Positions 1 through 8,677 of a DNA stretch of 42,183 nucleotides are shown piece by piece. The DNA lies in the NCBI GenBank assembly GCA_022648545.1, contig JALCMP010000018.1:1-42183 (forward strand), read 5' to 3'. A program made the position numbers and the translations under genes. Origin of the DNA: Bacteroidales bacterium. GTDB lineage: Bacteria; Bacteroidota; Bacteroidia; Bacteroidales; UBA932. The notes under the pieces are model-generated. The model was not told the origin of the DNA and searched no databases. It saw nothing but the letters and a program-made list of their open reading frames with translations. Position 1 is the first letter of the stretch; the number at the start of each line of letters is the position of its first letter.

Positions 1-2064
1 ATAATCTTCGGAAATATCAACGGGCTTAATGCCTTCGATCCTTCCAGGATGATAACTAACGAGCAAGACCCCGATATCATTCTAACCGATTTGCTCATAT
101 TTAATAGATCGGTAAAAATAAATTCGGAAAAATCGCCGCTGAAAAAAGAGATCCGTTACACAAAAAGAATAACATTAAAACACAGACAATCGGCATTCAG
201 TATCCGTTTTGCTACCTTAAGCTTCATAAATTCAATAAAGACACAATATTTTTACAAACTACAAGGGTTCGACAAGAACTGGAATAAGGTAAAATATCCG
301 CAGGCCACTTACACTAATCTTCCTGCAGGAAATTATAAATTCATCGTAAAGACAGGATTCAATGATAATGACCTCTCACAAAAAGAAGCGACACTGGAAA
401 TAAAGGTTCTTGCGCCGGTAATGCTGTCCATGCCCTTTATCCTTTTATATATAATATTGCTGATTTCCTTATGCATTTACGGATATGAAAGGGTAAGGAA
501 AAACCATGAAAATAAAATAAAGCAGATAAATCTTGAAAACGAAAAAGCTCTGTACGATTCCAAAATGAAACTATACACAAATATAGTACACGAATTACGA
601 ACACCTCTGACTCTTATAATGGGACCGTTGAATCTTATAATGAAAGGCAAGGGCCCGGTTTCCGACTATGCCTCAGAACTCGGAGTAATAAAGAGCAACA
701 GCAAAAGACTGCTGGATCTTATAAATTCACTAATGGATTACAGAAAAATTAAGGCCGGCGGCGAAAACCTTAAAATAGGGAAAACAGATATCTGCTTTAT
801 TTTACTTCAGATATACAACAGATTCAAGATTTCAGCCGAACTTAAAAACGTTAACATCTATATAAATCTTCCGGATGAAAACTGCTACGCCATGGTAGAT
901 CCCGAAGCTTTTACTAAAATTATAAGCAACCTGATTTCAAACGCATTAAAATTCACATCGTCATTTGTTAAAATATCTCTTGTCAAGACGGAAGATCGTT
1001 TGGATATAACCGTTGAAGACAACGGAATCGGGATTTCCCGGGAAAATCAATCCAAAATATTCGAAGCATTCTATCAGGTAAAAGAAAATACCCCGTCAGA
1101 CAATATTGGTTCCGGAGTCGGACTCGTAATAGTAAAAGAATTAGTATACAAAATGAACGGCACAATAAAACTCGACAGTTCTCCCTGTAAAGGAGCAAAA
1201 TTCATCGTTTCATTTCAAAACGGAGAAACGGAGGAAGAAGAGACCGGTCTGCCTTCCTCCCATATATCAAAAGAGCTACCACAGGAGCCCGATATCCGTA
1301 ACAAAATATACACCATACTCATTACAGAGGACAACACCGACATGCGGAATTATCTTAAGACCCTTTTCGACAAAGATTACGAAATAATAACCGCAACAGA
1401 CGGCAGAACTGCATATGAGAAACTTTCCGAAAGAAAAACAGACCTGGTTATAAGCGATATAATGATGCCGGGAATAGATGGCATAGAATTATGCAAAAAA
1501 ATAAAAACAAACATAGAATTCAGTCATATTCCGGTAATCCTTCTTACTGCAAAAGTCGATCCCGTGGACAAAATAGAAGGATACAGGAATTTTGCAGACG
1601 CTTACATAGAAAAGCCATTTGACGAAGATATATTAAAGACACAGGTAAAAAGCATAATACTGAACAGAGAAAAGCTAAAAGAAAATTTCATAAAACAACC
1701 CACCAGCCTTATAAGCTCCATTGCTTCGTCCGACGCAGATAAAACTTTTCTAAACAAAATAACCTCTATAATCAACAAAAACATAAACGATCCGTCATTT
1801 TCCGTAGACGCTCTGGCTTCTGATCTATGCATGGGCAGATCAAATTTTTATAACAAGGTAAAGGCTGTCTCCGGAACTACACCTAACGAACTTCTAAAAA
1901 TAATGCGGCTTAAGAATGCAGCATTACTCCTTGCAAAAAGAAAAGGCAACATAAACGAAATCAGCTACATGGTAGGATTTTCTTCTCCTTCTTATTTCGC
2001 CAAATGTTTCCTGCAGCAATTCGGATTAAACCCTTCCGAATACATGAAGAAGATAAAGAAATAA
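1..2064 (+). CDS. Hybrid two-component system sensor/regulator (HTCS), 5' end cut off
   Basis: The reading frame is open from the first base (before the first ATG it reads FGNINGLNAFDPSRM, typical of the end of an HTCS beta-propeller), so the N-terminal sensor half lies outside the window. Counting from the ATG at 49, the domains are: a Y_Y_Y immunoglobulin-like domain (about 45-122), one membrane segment (about 124-146), HisKA with the phospho-acceptor in HELRTPL, HATPase_c with N-box (ISNLISNALKF), DNGIGIS and GSGVGL boxes, a receiver domain with the acceptor Asp in SDIMMPG and Lys in EKPF, and a C-terminal AraC-type helix-turn-helix (about 575-670). These inner-membrane proteins sense periplasmic glycan fragments and activate PULs. 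It points away from the PUL at 16-33 kb, with a CRISPR array between, so its target is probably to the left, outside the window. All catalytic motifs look intact. Confidence 0.95.
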   Translation: MIFGNINGLNAFDPSRMITNEQDPDIILTDLLIFNRSVKINSEKSPLKKEIRYTKRITLKHRQSAFSIRFATLSFINSIKTQYFYKLQGFDKNWNKVKYPQATYTNLPAGNYKFIVKTGFNDNDLSQKEATLEIKVLAPVMLSMPFILLYIILLISLCIYGYERVRKNHENKIKQINLENEKALYDSKMKLYTNIVHELRTPLTLIMGPLNLIMKGKGPVSDYASELGVIKSNSKRLLDLINSLMDYRKIKAGGENLKIGKTDICFILLQIYNRFKISAELKNVNIYINLPDENCYAMVDPEAFTKIISNLISNALKFTSSFVKISLVKTEDRLDITVEDNGIGISRENQSKIFEAFYQVKENTPSDNIGSGVGLVIVKELVYKMNGTIKLDSSPCKGAKFIVSFQNGETEEEETGLPSSHISKELPQEPDIRNKIYTILITEDNTDMRNYLKTLFDKDYEIITATDGRTAYEKLSERKTDLVISDIMMPGIDGIELCKKIKTNIEFSHIPVILLTAKVDPVDKIEGYRNFADAYIEKPFDEDILKTQVKSIILNREKLKENFIKQPTSLISSIASSDADKTFLNKITSIINKNINDPSFSVDALASDLCMGRSNFYNKVKAVSGTTPNELLKIMRLKNAALLLAKRKGNINEISYMVGFSSPSYFAKCFLQQFGLNPSEYMKKIKK

Positions 2065-2181
2065 AAAGCCCCAATGTAGACTCCGGATCTAAAAAACCAT
2101 CAAAACATCTCCTCACGAAGCAAAAAAGGAGTCGGCACCCCTCCTCCCTATCATTCCCCTAAATCCATTCCGCCCTCCTGC

Positions 2182-3441
2182 TCCCGAATTCCAACTGGTT
2201 CGATTAAAAGAACAGCATACCGCTCCAGTGGTATGCGCAAATCCAGGTTTCAATTCCAACTGGTTCGATTAAAAGCTGCAAGGTTGCTGGATATTGGAAA
2301 TACCGGAACTCGAGTTTCAATTCCAACTGGTTCGATTAAAAGAAATGAACCTATTGATGCAAAGCAGATATTTACTGCCGTTTCAATTCCAACTGGTTCG
2401 ATTAAAAGGGGGACTAGTTTGCTAAACTGAGTAATCCATAAGGATTGTTTCAATTCCAACTGGTTCGATTAAAAGAGGCACATAAAGGCCTTTTGCGGGC
2501 TGGATAAAAAGTTTCAATTCCAACTGGTTCGATTAAAAGTGCGTTAATCCGCATGAGTGCGTTAGCCACCATGCAGTTTCAATTCCAACTGGTTCGATTA
2601 AAAGTCTAATATTCATATTAAGAGAGAGAATGAATGTTCGTTTCAATTCCAACTGGTTCGATTAAAAGAAAGAAGAAATTGATAAAATGGATGAAGATAA
2701 GCGGTTTCAATTCCAACTGGTTCGATTAAAAGAAATCAGAATCAATATATATTACATAAGAGAAAGAGTTTCAATTCCAACTGGTTCGATTAAAAGTGAG
2801 TATCAACACAACCCGGAAGATTCGTACTATGTTTCAATTCCAACTGGTTCGATTAAAAGAGAATATGGAAGTGTAAATAAAGACAAGGTGACTTTGTTTC
2901 AATTCCAACTGGTTCGATTAAAAGAAGCCAAAACACAAAATATGTAGGCAGACCAACAAAAGTTTCAATTCCAACTGGTTCGATTAAAAGAGGGGATGTT
3001 GAGCGATATGGGGGATCCGAGAAAATGTTTCAATTCCAACTGGTTCGATTAAAAGACCCCGGTCCGAACATAAGAAGTTCCCGAACGTAGGTTTCAATTC
3101 CAACTGGTTCGATTAAAAGATTCATGACAAAAAAATTAAAGCCCGAAGTTTCCTCGTTTCAATTCCAACTGGTTCGATTAAAAGAACAGCCGAAAGAGCC
3201 ATCGCCCCATCAGCCGTAAGTTTCAATTCCAACTGGTTCGATTAAAAGGTTTGGGCTTGTGTGCGTATCCTTTCCGATACCGTGTTTCAATTCCAACTGG
3301 TTCGATTAAAAGTTAGGGGCCTTTTCTTTGCCAGAGGGGTCTCTTGGTTTCAATTCCAACTGGTTCGATTAAAAGCCATGCGTTTACAAAGAATAGCAAT
3401 CGCGAATACCAGGTTTCAATTCCAACTGGTTCGATTAAAAG
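2182..3441 (-). CRISPR. CRISPR array: 20 repeats of 29 bp, 19 spacers, no cas genes in window
   Basis: Nineteen identical 29-bp repeats (plus strand begins GTTTCAATTCC, ends CGATTAAAAG) start at 2247, 2314, 2380, 2447, 2511, 2576, 2640, 2704, 2768, 2831, 2896, 2962, 3027, 3091, 3156, 3220, 3284, 3347 and 3413. A twentieth at 2182-2210 is degenerate in its first five bases (TCCCG for GTTTC). Spacers are 34-38 bp, all different. On the minus strand the repeat ends in ATTGAAAC, the usual 5' handle left by Cas6 in type I-B and III systems. The degenerate copy lies at the far left, as expected for the trailer end. Both facts, plus a -7 promoter box to the right, argue for leftward transcription with the newest spacers on the right. 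Subtype is inference from the handle only. Short ORFs across the array are artefacts of the repeat. Confidence 0.97.
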
Positions 3442-3776
3442 GGATAAAAGTGGAGATATTGAGCAACGTTTCAAGGAACTCTGTGCTGTATTTGCCTTAC
3501 AAATATACATTTTTTTCGTGATTGTTTTCTGTCGATGTGCAATTGTATGAAAAGGCCCGGGGATCGACAGACTTTTGTTGTTTGAAATAACAGGACCTGC
3601 GTTTATATTATTCTTATTTATTGTGCGTTATACCGGTGCTTCGAGCGTTTTGAATATCTGCGCTTTTCTGCTCGTTTTATGTGTTTTTTTCTTGTTGCAT
3701 TGCAACAGCTTTCTGCGATCTGTTACCTAAAATCAGGGAAAGGTAATAGTAAAAAGGCTGTGACTTCTTAAATTCC
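3442..3776 (-). promoter_or_regulatory. Putative CRISPR leader and flanking non-coding DNA
   Basis: No credible gene lies here. Reading on the minus strand towards the first repeat at 3441, there is a TATATTTG box (plus strand 3500-3507) that matches the Bacteroidota -7 consensus TAnnTTTG, which would start transcription about 45-50 nt before the first repeat. I see no clear -33 TTG at the right distance. Further upstream, 3528-3536 and 3563-3571 form a 9-bp perfect inverted repeat (TCTGTCGAT/ATCGACAGA) with a 26-nt gap. The part beyond about 3580 is T-rich on the plus strand and shows nothing I can name. Confidence 0.55.
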
Positions 3777-4029
3777 GTCAGGATGCGAATTGACCCCGTA
3801 ACAACTTTACACATAACATATTGTATATAACCATCTTAACCCCAAAACCCGACAGAAATGTTTTCGCATCCTGATTTTACGTTTTTTCACAATGTGCCTT
3901 GTATGTACCTGTGGAGCCGATTCGCAAAAAACAGGCTGTCAGGATGCTATTTTTGCTTTTTGGGAAGTGCTTTATCTGTAGTATTTTAGGATAATCGGGC
4001 AATCGCATCCTGACTCGTCCTGAAAAAAG

Positions 4030-4188
4030 TTGGCACCAAAACGAGTAAAAAGGGGAACAACTATCAAAGACAGGCAGGCGATTCTAAACCGGAAGATGTT
4101 GCATGAATATTTATTCGGAAAAACCCTTGAGACAATAAGCAAAAGATATGGAATAAAAAGTCGCAGAATAGAAACCATATTCAAGTAA
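4030..4188 (+). pseudogene. Transposase-like helix-turn-helix remnant
   Basis: A 52-residue frame runs from a TTG at 4030 (or an ATG at 4096, giving only 30 residues) to TAA at 4186. It is basic at the N-terminus (APKRVKRGT) and then reads RKMLHEYLFGKTLETIS followed by KRYGIKSRRIETIFK. This has the shape of the HTH that opens many transposases: a helix, GKT, a second helix, then a recognition helix after YGI. There is an in-frame stop directly upstream at 4021 and no catalytic domain downstream. It sits inside the 10-mer repeat cluster, so a decayed insertion sequence is the likeliest reading. It could also be a chance ORF. The IS family is not identifiable from this. Confidence 0.45.
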
Positions 4189-4214
4189 ATGCCAGGGAAT
4201 AAAAACATTATCTT

Positions 4215-4258
4215 AAAAAAAGAGAAGACACCCACTATTAGGACGCGGTGTCTTCTCT
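4215..4258 (-). terminator. Rho-independent terminator, probably for pgk
   Basis: A 12-bp perfect stem AGAGAAGACACC (4221-4232) / GGTGTCTTCTCT (4247-4258) with a 14-nt loop is followed, on the minus strand, by a run of Ts (4215-4220). The orientation fits termination of leftward transcription from pgk, whose stop codon lies 119 nt upstream. One 10-mer repeat copy (4302-4311) lies between them, so the hairpin might instead belong to the inserted element. Confidence 0.75.
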
Positions 4259-4376
4259 AAACAATTATTAATCAAAATCTGTGAACCTCTTTCAGAACGA
4301 GGCATCCTGACTAATTTCACGAAATGTTTATAAACCGGTATGCTTTAACCGGAGTGTAAAATTTTAGAAAAGGTTT

Positions 4377-5633
4377 TTAATACCCTCTTATGGCTTTTAT
4401 GCCAGGGAGAACTTTGCCTTCCATGTATTCGAGCATTGCTCCGCCGCCGGTTGAGACGAAACTGATTTTGTCGGCCAGTTTGTTTTTGTTTATTGCAGCT
4501 ACGGAATCACCTCCGCCTACAAGCGAGAATGCTCCGTTTTCGGTTGCTTTTGCAACGGCCTTTGCTATTGCCGATGTTCCGGCAGCAAATTTATCCATTT
4601 CGAAAACACCCATAGGCCCGTTCCAAACGATTGTTTTTGATTTGGCAATTACATCTTCGAATGTTTTTACGGATTCGTCTCCGATATCTAGACCCATCCA
4701 TCCCAGAGGAGTCTTGTCTATTCTTGAGAGGCATGTTTTTGCATCGGGAGCAAATTTATCGGCATTTACGCCGTCTACGGGAAGGTAGACATTAACACCT
4801 TTGGCTTTTGCTTTTTTTAATATATCCAAGGCTACTCCGAGTTTATCTTCCTCGCAAAGTGAATCACCTATTTTTCCGCCCTTGGCCTTGATGAACGTAT
4901 ATGTCATGCCTCCGCCGATAATCAGATTCTGAACCTTATCGAGAAGATTTTCTATAACCATTATCTTGTCGGAAACTTTTGCACCTCCCATTATGGCGGT
5001 AAAAGGAGCTTCGGAACTATTCAAAACCTTGTCCATGGCTTTGAGTTCGCTGTTTATGAGATATCCGAACATTTTGTTTTCAGCGGAAAAATAATCTGCG
5101 ATAAGCGCTGTGGAAGCATGCGCTCTGTGCGCCGTGCCGAAAGCATCGTTTACGTATACCTCAGCATATGAAGCCAGATGTTTGGCAAATTCCTTTTGTT
5201 TTGGTTTTAATGCAGCTTTTGCTGCAGCTTTTTCTTCGTCGCTGGCAAATGTTCCCATCGGTTTGCCCTGCTCTTCTTCGTAGAAGCGCAGATTTTCAAG
5301 AAGCAGAACTTCTCCCGGTTTGATTCCGGAAGCCTGTTCGTCGGCATGAGCACAATCCGGTGCGAATGCTACTTTCGTCCCCAATAATTTTTCCAGAGCA
5401 GGTATTACCTGTTTCAGAGATAATTTAGGGTCCGGATTTTTTTTAGGTCTTCCCATGTGTGACATCAGTATTGCACAACCGCCGTCGCTCAGTATCTTTT
5501 TGATAGTAGGAAGTGCGCCTCTCAGACGGGTATCGTCTGAGACTTCCCCCGTTTCTTTGTTTAGAGGGACGTTGAAATCCACGCGTACGATCGCTTTCTT
5601 GCCTTTAAAATTAAAATCGTCAATTAATTGCAT
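4377..5633 (-). CDS. pgk: Phosphoglycerate kinase
   Basis: Cytoplasmic glycolytic enzyme that transfers phosphate between 1,3-bisphosphoglycerate and ADP. The 418-residue length is normal for the bacterial family. Visible motifs are RVDFNVPLN near residue 17 (N-terminal substrate-binding signature), SHMGRPK, the GGAKVSDK and GGGMTYTF motifs in the middle, WNGPMGVFE, and the C-terminal nucleotide-binding GGGDSVAAI. No motif is broken. It is a monocistronic leftward gene: the nearest coding gene on its 3' side is beyond the CRISPR array, and mdh diverges from it on the 5' side. A TAACTTTG -7 box lies 62 nt upstream of the ATG. Confidence 0.98.
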   Translation of the reverse strand: MQLIDDFNFKGKKAIVRVDFNVPLNKETGEVSDDTRLRGALPTIKKILSDGGCAILMSHMGRPKKNPDPKLSLKQVIPALEKLLGTKVAFAPDCAHADEQASGIKPGEVLLLENLRFYEEEQGKPMGTFASDEEKAAAKAALKPKQKEFAKHLASYAEVYVNDAFGTAHRAHASTALIADYFSAENKMFGYLINSELKAMDKVLNSSEAPFTAIMGGAKVSDKIMVIENLLDKVQNLIIGGGMTYTFIKAKGGKIGDSLCEEDKLGVALDILKKAKAKGVNVYLPVDGVNADKFAPDAKTCLSRIDKTPLGWMGLDIGDESVKTFEDVIAKSKTIVWNGPMGVFEMDKFAAGTSAIAKAVAKATENGAFSLVGGGDSVAAINKNKLADKISFVSTGGGAMLEYMEGKVLPGIKAIRGY

Positions 5634-5694
5634 CGTATTAATATTATTTTGTATTTATAATGAAAAATCCTCCTCTGAAAGAAAAAATTCTTTT

Positions 5695-5702
5695 CAAAGT
5701 TA
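5695..5702 (-). promoter_or_regulatory. Putative pgk promoter, -7 box
   Basis: On the minus strand the sequence is TAACTTTG, an exact match to the Bacteroidota -7 consensus TAnnTTTG, giving a leader of about 55 nt before the pgk ATG at 5633. No convincing -33 element is seen at 19-20 nt upstream. Confidence 0.55.
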
Positions 5703-5794
5703 CGAAAAATTTTATGCAGCCGATAAATTATTTTTCTACATAAAACGTACCGTAATATGTGCTTGTAAACGCCTGCAATAAAACTTTTAAAAAA

Positions 5795-5824
5795 TTGTTA
5801 TATCATAAAAAAAGGCTAACTTTA
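5795..5824 (+). promoter_or_regulatory. Putative mdh promoter
   Basis: TTG at 5795-5797 followed after 19 nt by TAACTTTA (5817-5824) fits the Bacteroidota -33/-7 layout with one mismatch in the -7 box. It would give a leader of about 85 nt before the mdh ATG at 5917. Confidence 0.45.
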
Positions 5825-5916
5825 CCACGTGAATTAAAGTTACAACTTCGCCATTTTTTTGTAAAATGGATTTTATTTCGGAACGATTCAATTAACGTTT
5901 TTACAAATATATAATT

Positions 5917-6915
5917 ATGAAGTACTTAACAAACGACAAATTAACAATAGTAGGTGCAGCCGGAATGATCGGCTCAAATATGGCGCAAACCGCTGCTATG
6001 TTGGGCCTGACACCTAATCTCTGTTTATATGATCCATATGCAAAAGGACTCGAAGGAGTTGCAGAAGAATTATATCACTGCGGCTTCGAATCTTCTCATA
6101 TAACTTTTACCAGCGATATAAAGGAAGCCTTTAAGGATACCAAGTATATTGTTTCTTCGGGCGGTGCTCCCCGTAAGGCCGGAATGACCAGGGAAGATCT
6201 GCTTGCAGGGAATTCCCAGATAGCAGAACAGCTGGGCAAAGATATAAAGTCATACTGTCCGGATGTAAAGCATGTTGTAATTATTTTCAACCCGGCCGAT
6301 ATAACTGGTCTGGTAACCTTGCTTTATTCAGGACTGAAACCTTGTCAGGTTACTACTCTTGCGGCATTGGACAGCACGAGGTTGAGAAATGAACTTACAA
6401 AATATTTCCATGTAAATCCTGAAGATGTAACAGGTTGTAGGACATATGGCGGACATGGAGAGCAAATGGCAGTTTTTGCTTCAACTGCAAAAGTTGCAGG
6501 GAAACCGCTTGCTTCCCTCATCGGTAATGAGATCTCTCAGGAAGAATGGGCAGCTCTGAGAGTAAGAGTTATCCAGGGAGGAAAGAAAATTATCGAATTA
6601 AGAGGACGTTCTTCATTCCAGAGCCCTGCATATCTTGCTATAAGAATGATTGAGGCAGCCATGGGAGGCAGCGAATTCGGCTGGCCTGTTGGTACATATA
6701 TCAATAATGGTAAATATGCCAATATTATGATGGCCTGGGAAACGAAACTCGGTAAGAACGGGGTAGAGCTTCAAGAACTCGACGGAACTGCGGAAGAGAT
6801 GAAAGAGCTTGACCAAAGCTATGTACACCTTTGTAAATTAAGAGACGAAGTCATTGAGATGGGAGTCATGCCTAAGATATCCGACTGGCCTTCTATCAAT
6901 CCGAATCTTAAATAA
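5917..6915 (+). CDS. mdh: Malate dehydrogenase (NAD-dependent, Bacteroidota type)
   Basis: Cytoplasmic enzyme interconverting malate and oxaloacetate; in anaerobic Bacteroidales it normally works in the reductive branch towards fumarate and succinate. The protein has 332 residues. It opens with a Rossmann nucleotide-binding loop (VGAAGMIGSNM, residues 12-22), has the substrate-side Arg in GGAPRKAGMTREDLL, the NPAD motif in the middle, and the catalytic His in YGGHGEQM. It is a lactate/malate dehydrogenase superfamily member, and the assignment to malate rests on the APRKAGMTR-type loop and family resemblance. It is a single gene: promoter upstream and a strong terminator 22 nt after the stop. 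Confidence 0.95.
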   Translation: MKYLTNDKLTIVGAAGMIGSNMAQTAAMLGLTPNLCLYDPYAKGLEGVAEELYHCGFESSHITFTSDIKEAFKDTKYIVSSGGAPRKAGMTREDLLAGNSQIAEQLGKDIKSYCPDVKHVVIIFNPADITGLVTLLYSGLKPCQVTTLAALDSTRLRNELTKYFHVNPEDVTGCRTYGGHGEQMAVFASTAKVAGKPLASLIGNEISQEEWAALRVRVIQGGKKIIELRGRSSFQSPAYLAIRMIEAAMGGSEFGWPVGTYINNGKYANIMMAWETKLGKNGVELQELDGTAEEMKELDQSYVHLCKLRDEVIEMGVMPKISDWPSINPNLK

Positions 6916-6936
6916 ATATTTTTTAAGAATGATTTA

Positions 6937-6967
6937 AAGGGCCGTTTTTTTAACGGCCCTTTTTTTA
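6937..6967 (+). terminator. Rho-independent terminator after mdh
   Basis: A 10-bp perfect stem AAGGGCCGTT (6937-6946) / AACGGCCCTT (6952-6961) with a 5-nt loop, followed by a run of Ts to 6967. Textbook form, directly behind mdh. Confidence 0.93.
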
Positions 6968-6978
6968 TAAATTGTAGA

Positions 6979-7881
6979 ATGAAAAACATTGAAATATCCA
7001 CTGTCCTTTTGTCTTTTGCGTTATGTCTTATTATATGTATCGGTATATCTTCCTATAACTGTTACCATGTAAATGAACAAATTGCGAAAGATTGGTCTAC
7101 CAGGAGCGGATGTCTTAATGATTTTTCTCTTGATGACTCGTTAAAAAAATATTGCAGCAATGAGAAGGAAAGGGAAGCTCTAAGGTTTATTTATGCATAT
7201 ATGCCTCTTGGTGATATTGCCGATTATTCTACCGGTTTTTTTGCCGTCCAGGCAGAATGTTCTCTCAGTGCCCAAAAAGAGATGCCTTGGGGCGGAAAGA
7301 TTCCCGGTGTAATATTCAGACATTTCGTCCTTCCGATAATAGTAAATAATGAGACTATAGAGACTGCCAGGCTTGTAATGTTCCGCAGCCTGAAGATACG
7401 GGGAGGAATCTGTATTTGCCGTATCCGCTCTTATGTCAGTAGGTATCCCTGCAAGGCAGGTCTATACTCCGCGTTGGGAACATAGCGACGATAATCCTTA
7501 TAATGTTGTCGTTTCTCCGCGTGGTGTGGTGAGACTTGGATGTGCCGATGAACTGTCGAAAAAAATATTGTTTGTTGCATTATGCCGTACTGCGGGTATT
7601 CCGGCAAGAATAGAAGAAGTAGAAAGAAAATTACAGTATTGGGATAAAAGTCTTGAACCATGATAATGCTCGACTGTGGATATTATTTTTTAACAACCGG
7701 ATACAGGCTTGAAAATGGGAGTGCGCTGGCGACAATGACGTTTTTCAACATAAAAGCCGGAGAAAACAAGAAAGTGGAACTTGTAATCAGGAACAGAAAA
7801 AGTCATTTAAACGCAATAGGGAAAATAAACGTGTCAAATGAATTTTTGCCTGTTGAAAATACTATAAAGGGGAACGTTTAA
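6979..7881 (+). pseudogene. Decayed double-transglutaminase-like protein with internal deletions
   Basis: Three consecutive frames carry pieces of one family (secreted Bacteroidales transglutaminase-like proteins, usually about 850-900 residues). Piece 1 (6979 to about 7396, frame 1) has an N-terminal hydrophobic segment and the MPWGGKIPGVIFRHFVLP region. Piece 2 (about 7404-7663, frame 2) begins GEESVFAVSALMSVGIPARQ, runs to WEHSDDN and then jumps to NPYNVVVSPRG...AGIPARIEEV, which in relatives belongs to the second transglutaminase-like repeat. Piece 3 (about 7660-7881, frame 1) is the C-terminal CGYYFLTTGYRLENGSA part. The catalytic Cys (before GEES in relatives) and the His (after DDN) are both gone. 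I infer at least three deletions and two frame changes; only about 300 residues' worth remains. Piece boundaries are approximate. Confidence 0.85.
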
Positions 7882-7941
7882 AGAGGGCAGTGGACAATTA
7901 ATAAGAACAGAATAAAACAGACACAATTAAAAATTTTTAAT

Positions 7942-8643
7942 ATGAAAAGTAGAATTACTGAAGCCGTAATACTTTCTCTGGGTATTATTATTATGGGAAT
8001 GTCGTTAAGGGCAGGAATTAATGACTTTAAGGACAAAGAACGTACCGTAAGCGTAAAAGGATTGTCGGTAAAGGAAGTTAAGGCCGATAAGGTTGTATGG
8101 CCGCTTATTTACAAGCTGTTGGGAAATAATATCCCGTCTTTGTATGACCAGATACAGAGTCAGAATGCAAAGATATTACAATTCCTTAAGGAGAAAGGAA
8201 TAAGCGATGAAGAAATAAGCATAAATCCTCCGAAAATAATAGATCTGAACGCCGACAGGTATAATCAGAATAAAACGGGATTCAGGTATAATTCAACCTC
8301 AGTAATTATTGTAACGTCTTCTAAGGTGGACCTTGTGCGCAAGCTAATTGCGGAGCAGGGCGAACTCTTGAAGAAAGGGGTAGTTATTACCGGAGGAGAT
8401 TATCAGTATAACATTGCTTACGGATTTACCAGACTTAATGAAATAAAACCCGAGATGATAGAAGAAGCAACGAAGAATGCCAGAGCAACCGCGGAAAAAT
8501 TTGCAAGAGACTCCGACAGCAAACTCGGAAAAATCAAATATGCTTCACAGGGACAGTTTTCAATTTCAGACCGTGATTCATATACGCCGTACATTAAAAA
8601 AATACGCGTAGTCTCGTCCATTCAATACTATCTAAAGAAATAA
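7942..8643 (+). CDS. SIMPL-domain (DUF541) protein, membrane-anchored or secreted
   Basis: The 233-residue protein has an N-terminal hydrophobic segment (about 7-24: AVILSLGIIIMGMSLRAG) with no cleavage site I trust, so it is probably anchored and facing the periplasm. The remainder fits the SIMPL/DUF541 family: the opening RTVSVKGLSVKEVKADKVVW, then a helix with SQNAKILQFLKEKGIS, and near the C-terminus EEATKNARATAEKFARDS followed by the strand pair ending in the protein's last residues. The biochemical function of the family is poorly defined. It stands alone, 60 nt after the pseudogene and 34 nt before metY. Confidence 0.88.
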   Translation: MKSRITEAVILSLGIIIMGMSLRAGINDFKDKERTVSVKGLSVKEVKADKVVWPLIYKLLGNNIPSLYDQIQSQNAKILQFLKEKGISDEEISINPPKIIDLNADRYNQNKTGFRYNSTSVIIVTSSKVDLVRKLIAEQGELLKKGVVITGGDYQYNIAYGFTRLNEIKPEMIEEATKNARATAEKFARDSDSKLGKIKYASQGQFSISDRDSYTPYIKKIRVVSSIQYYLKK

Positions 8644-8647
8644 CTGT

Positions 8648-8655
8648 TATTTTTG
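8648..8655 (+). promoter_or_regulatory. Possible metY promoter, -7 box
   Basis: TATTTTTG matches TAnnTTTG and lies 22 nt before the metY ATG. No -33 TTG is visible at the usual distance, and the box lies in the short gap after the preceding gene, so chance is possible. Confidence 0.35.
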
Positions 8656-8677
8656 CAATATATCTCTAATAAAAAAC

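Larger units (their letters stand above)
3777..4311. repeat. Cluster of five GTCAGGATGC-type 10-mers in both orientations
   Basis: The 10-mer GTCAGGATGC occurs forward at 3777-3786 and 3938-3947, and as its complement at 3866-3875 (one mismatch), 4005-4014 and 4302-4311. The copies at 3777, 3866 and 4005 share a longer core, TCAGGATGCGA. The outermost copies point inwards and bracket 535 bp that include the transposase-like remnant at 4030-4188. This looks like ends of one or more decayed or non-autonomous insertion elements, or a REP-like palindrome cluster. Similarity between the two outermost ends stops after 10 bases and I see no target-site duplication, so a single intact element is not supported. 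Confidence 0.5.

Noticed and set aside
2100-2150. Possible hairpin AGGAG/CTCCT as terminator for the HTCS gene
   Set aside because: The stem is only 5 bp and there is no T-tract.
3468-3479. GTTTCAAGGAAC just right of the last repeat, resembling a repeat start
   Set aside because: Only the first seven bases match and the gap from the last repeat is 26 bp, not 34-38; treated as chance within the leader.
2233-3550. Several short ORFs on both strands with repeated FQFQLVRLK, VSIPTGSIK or LLIEPVGIET peptides
   Set aside because: These are translations of the CRISPR repeat in different frames, not proteins.
3972-4235. 87-codon minus-strand ORF over the repeat cluster
   Set aside because: It is antisense to the HTH remnant and runs through the terminator hairpin; no protein-like features.
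4321-4360. CCGGT...ACCGG inverted repeat close to the pgk stop as its terminator
   Set aside because: The stem is only 5 bp with no T-tract; the 12-bp hairpin at 4221-4258 is far better.
8644-8677. SAM-responsive riboswitch before metY
   Set aside because: The gap is only 34 nt, too short for any known SAM riboswitch with an expression platform.
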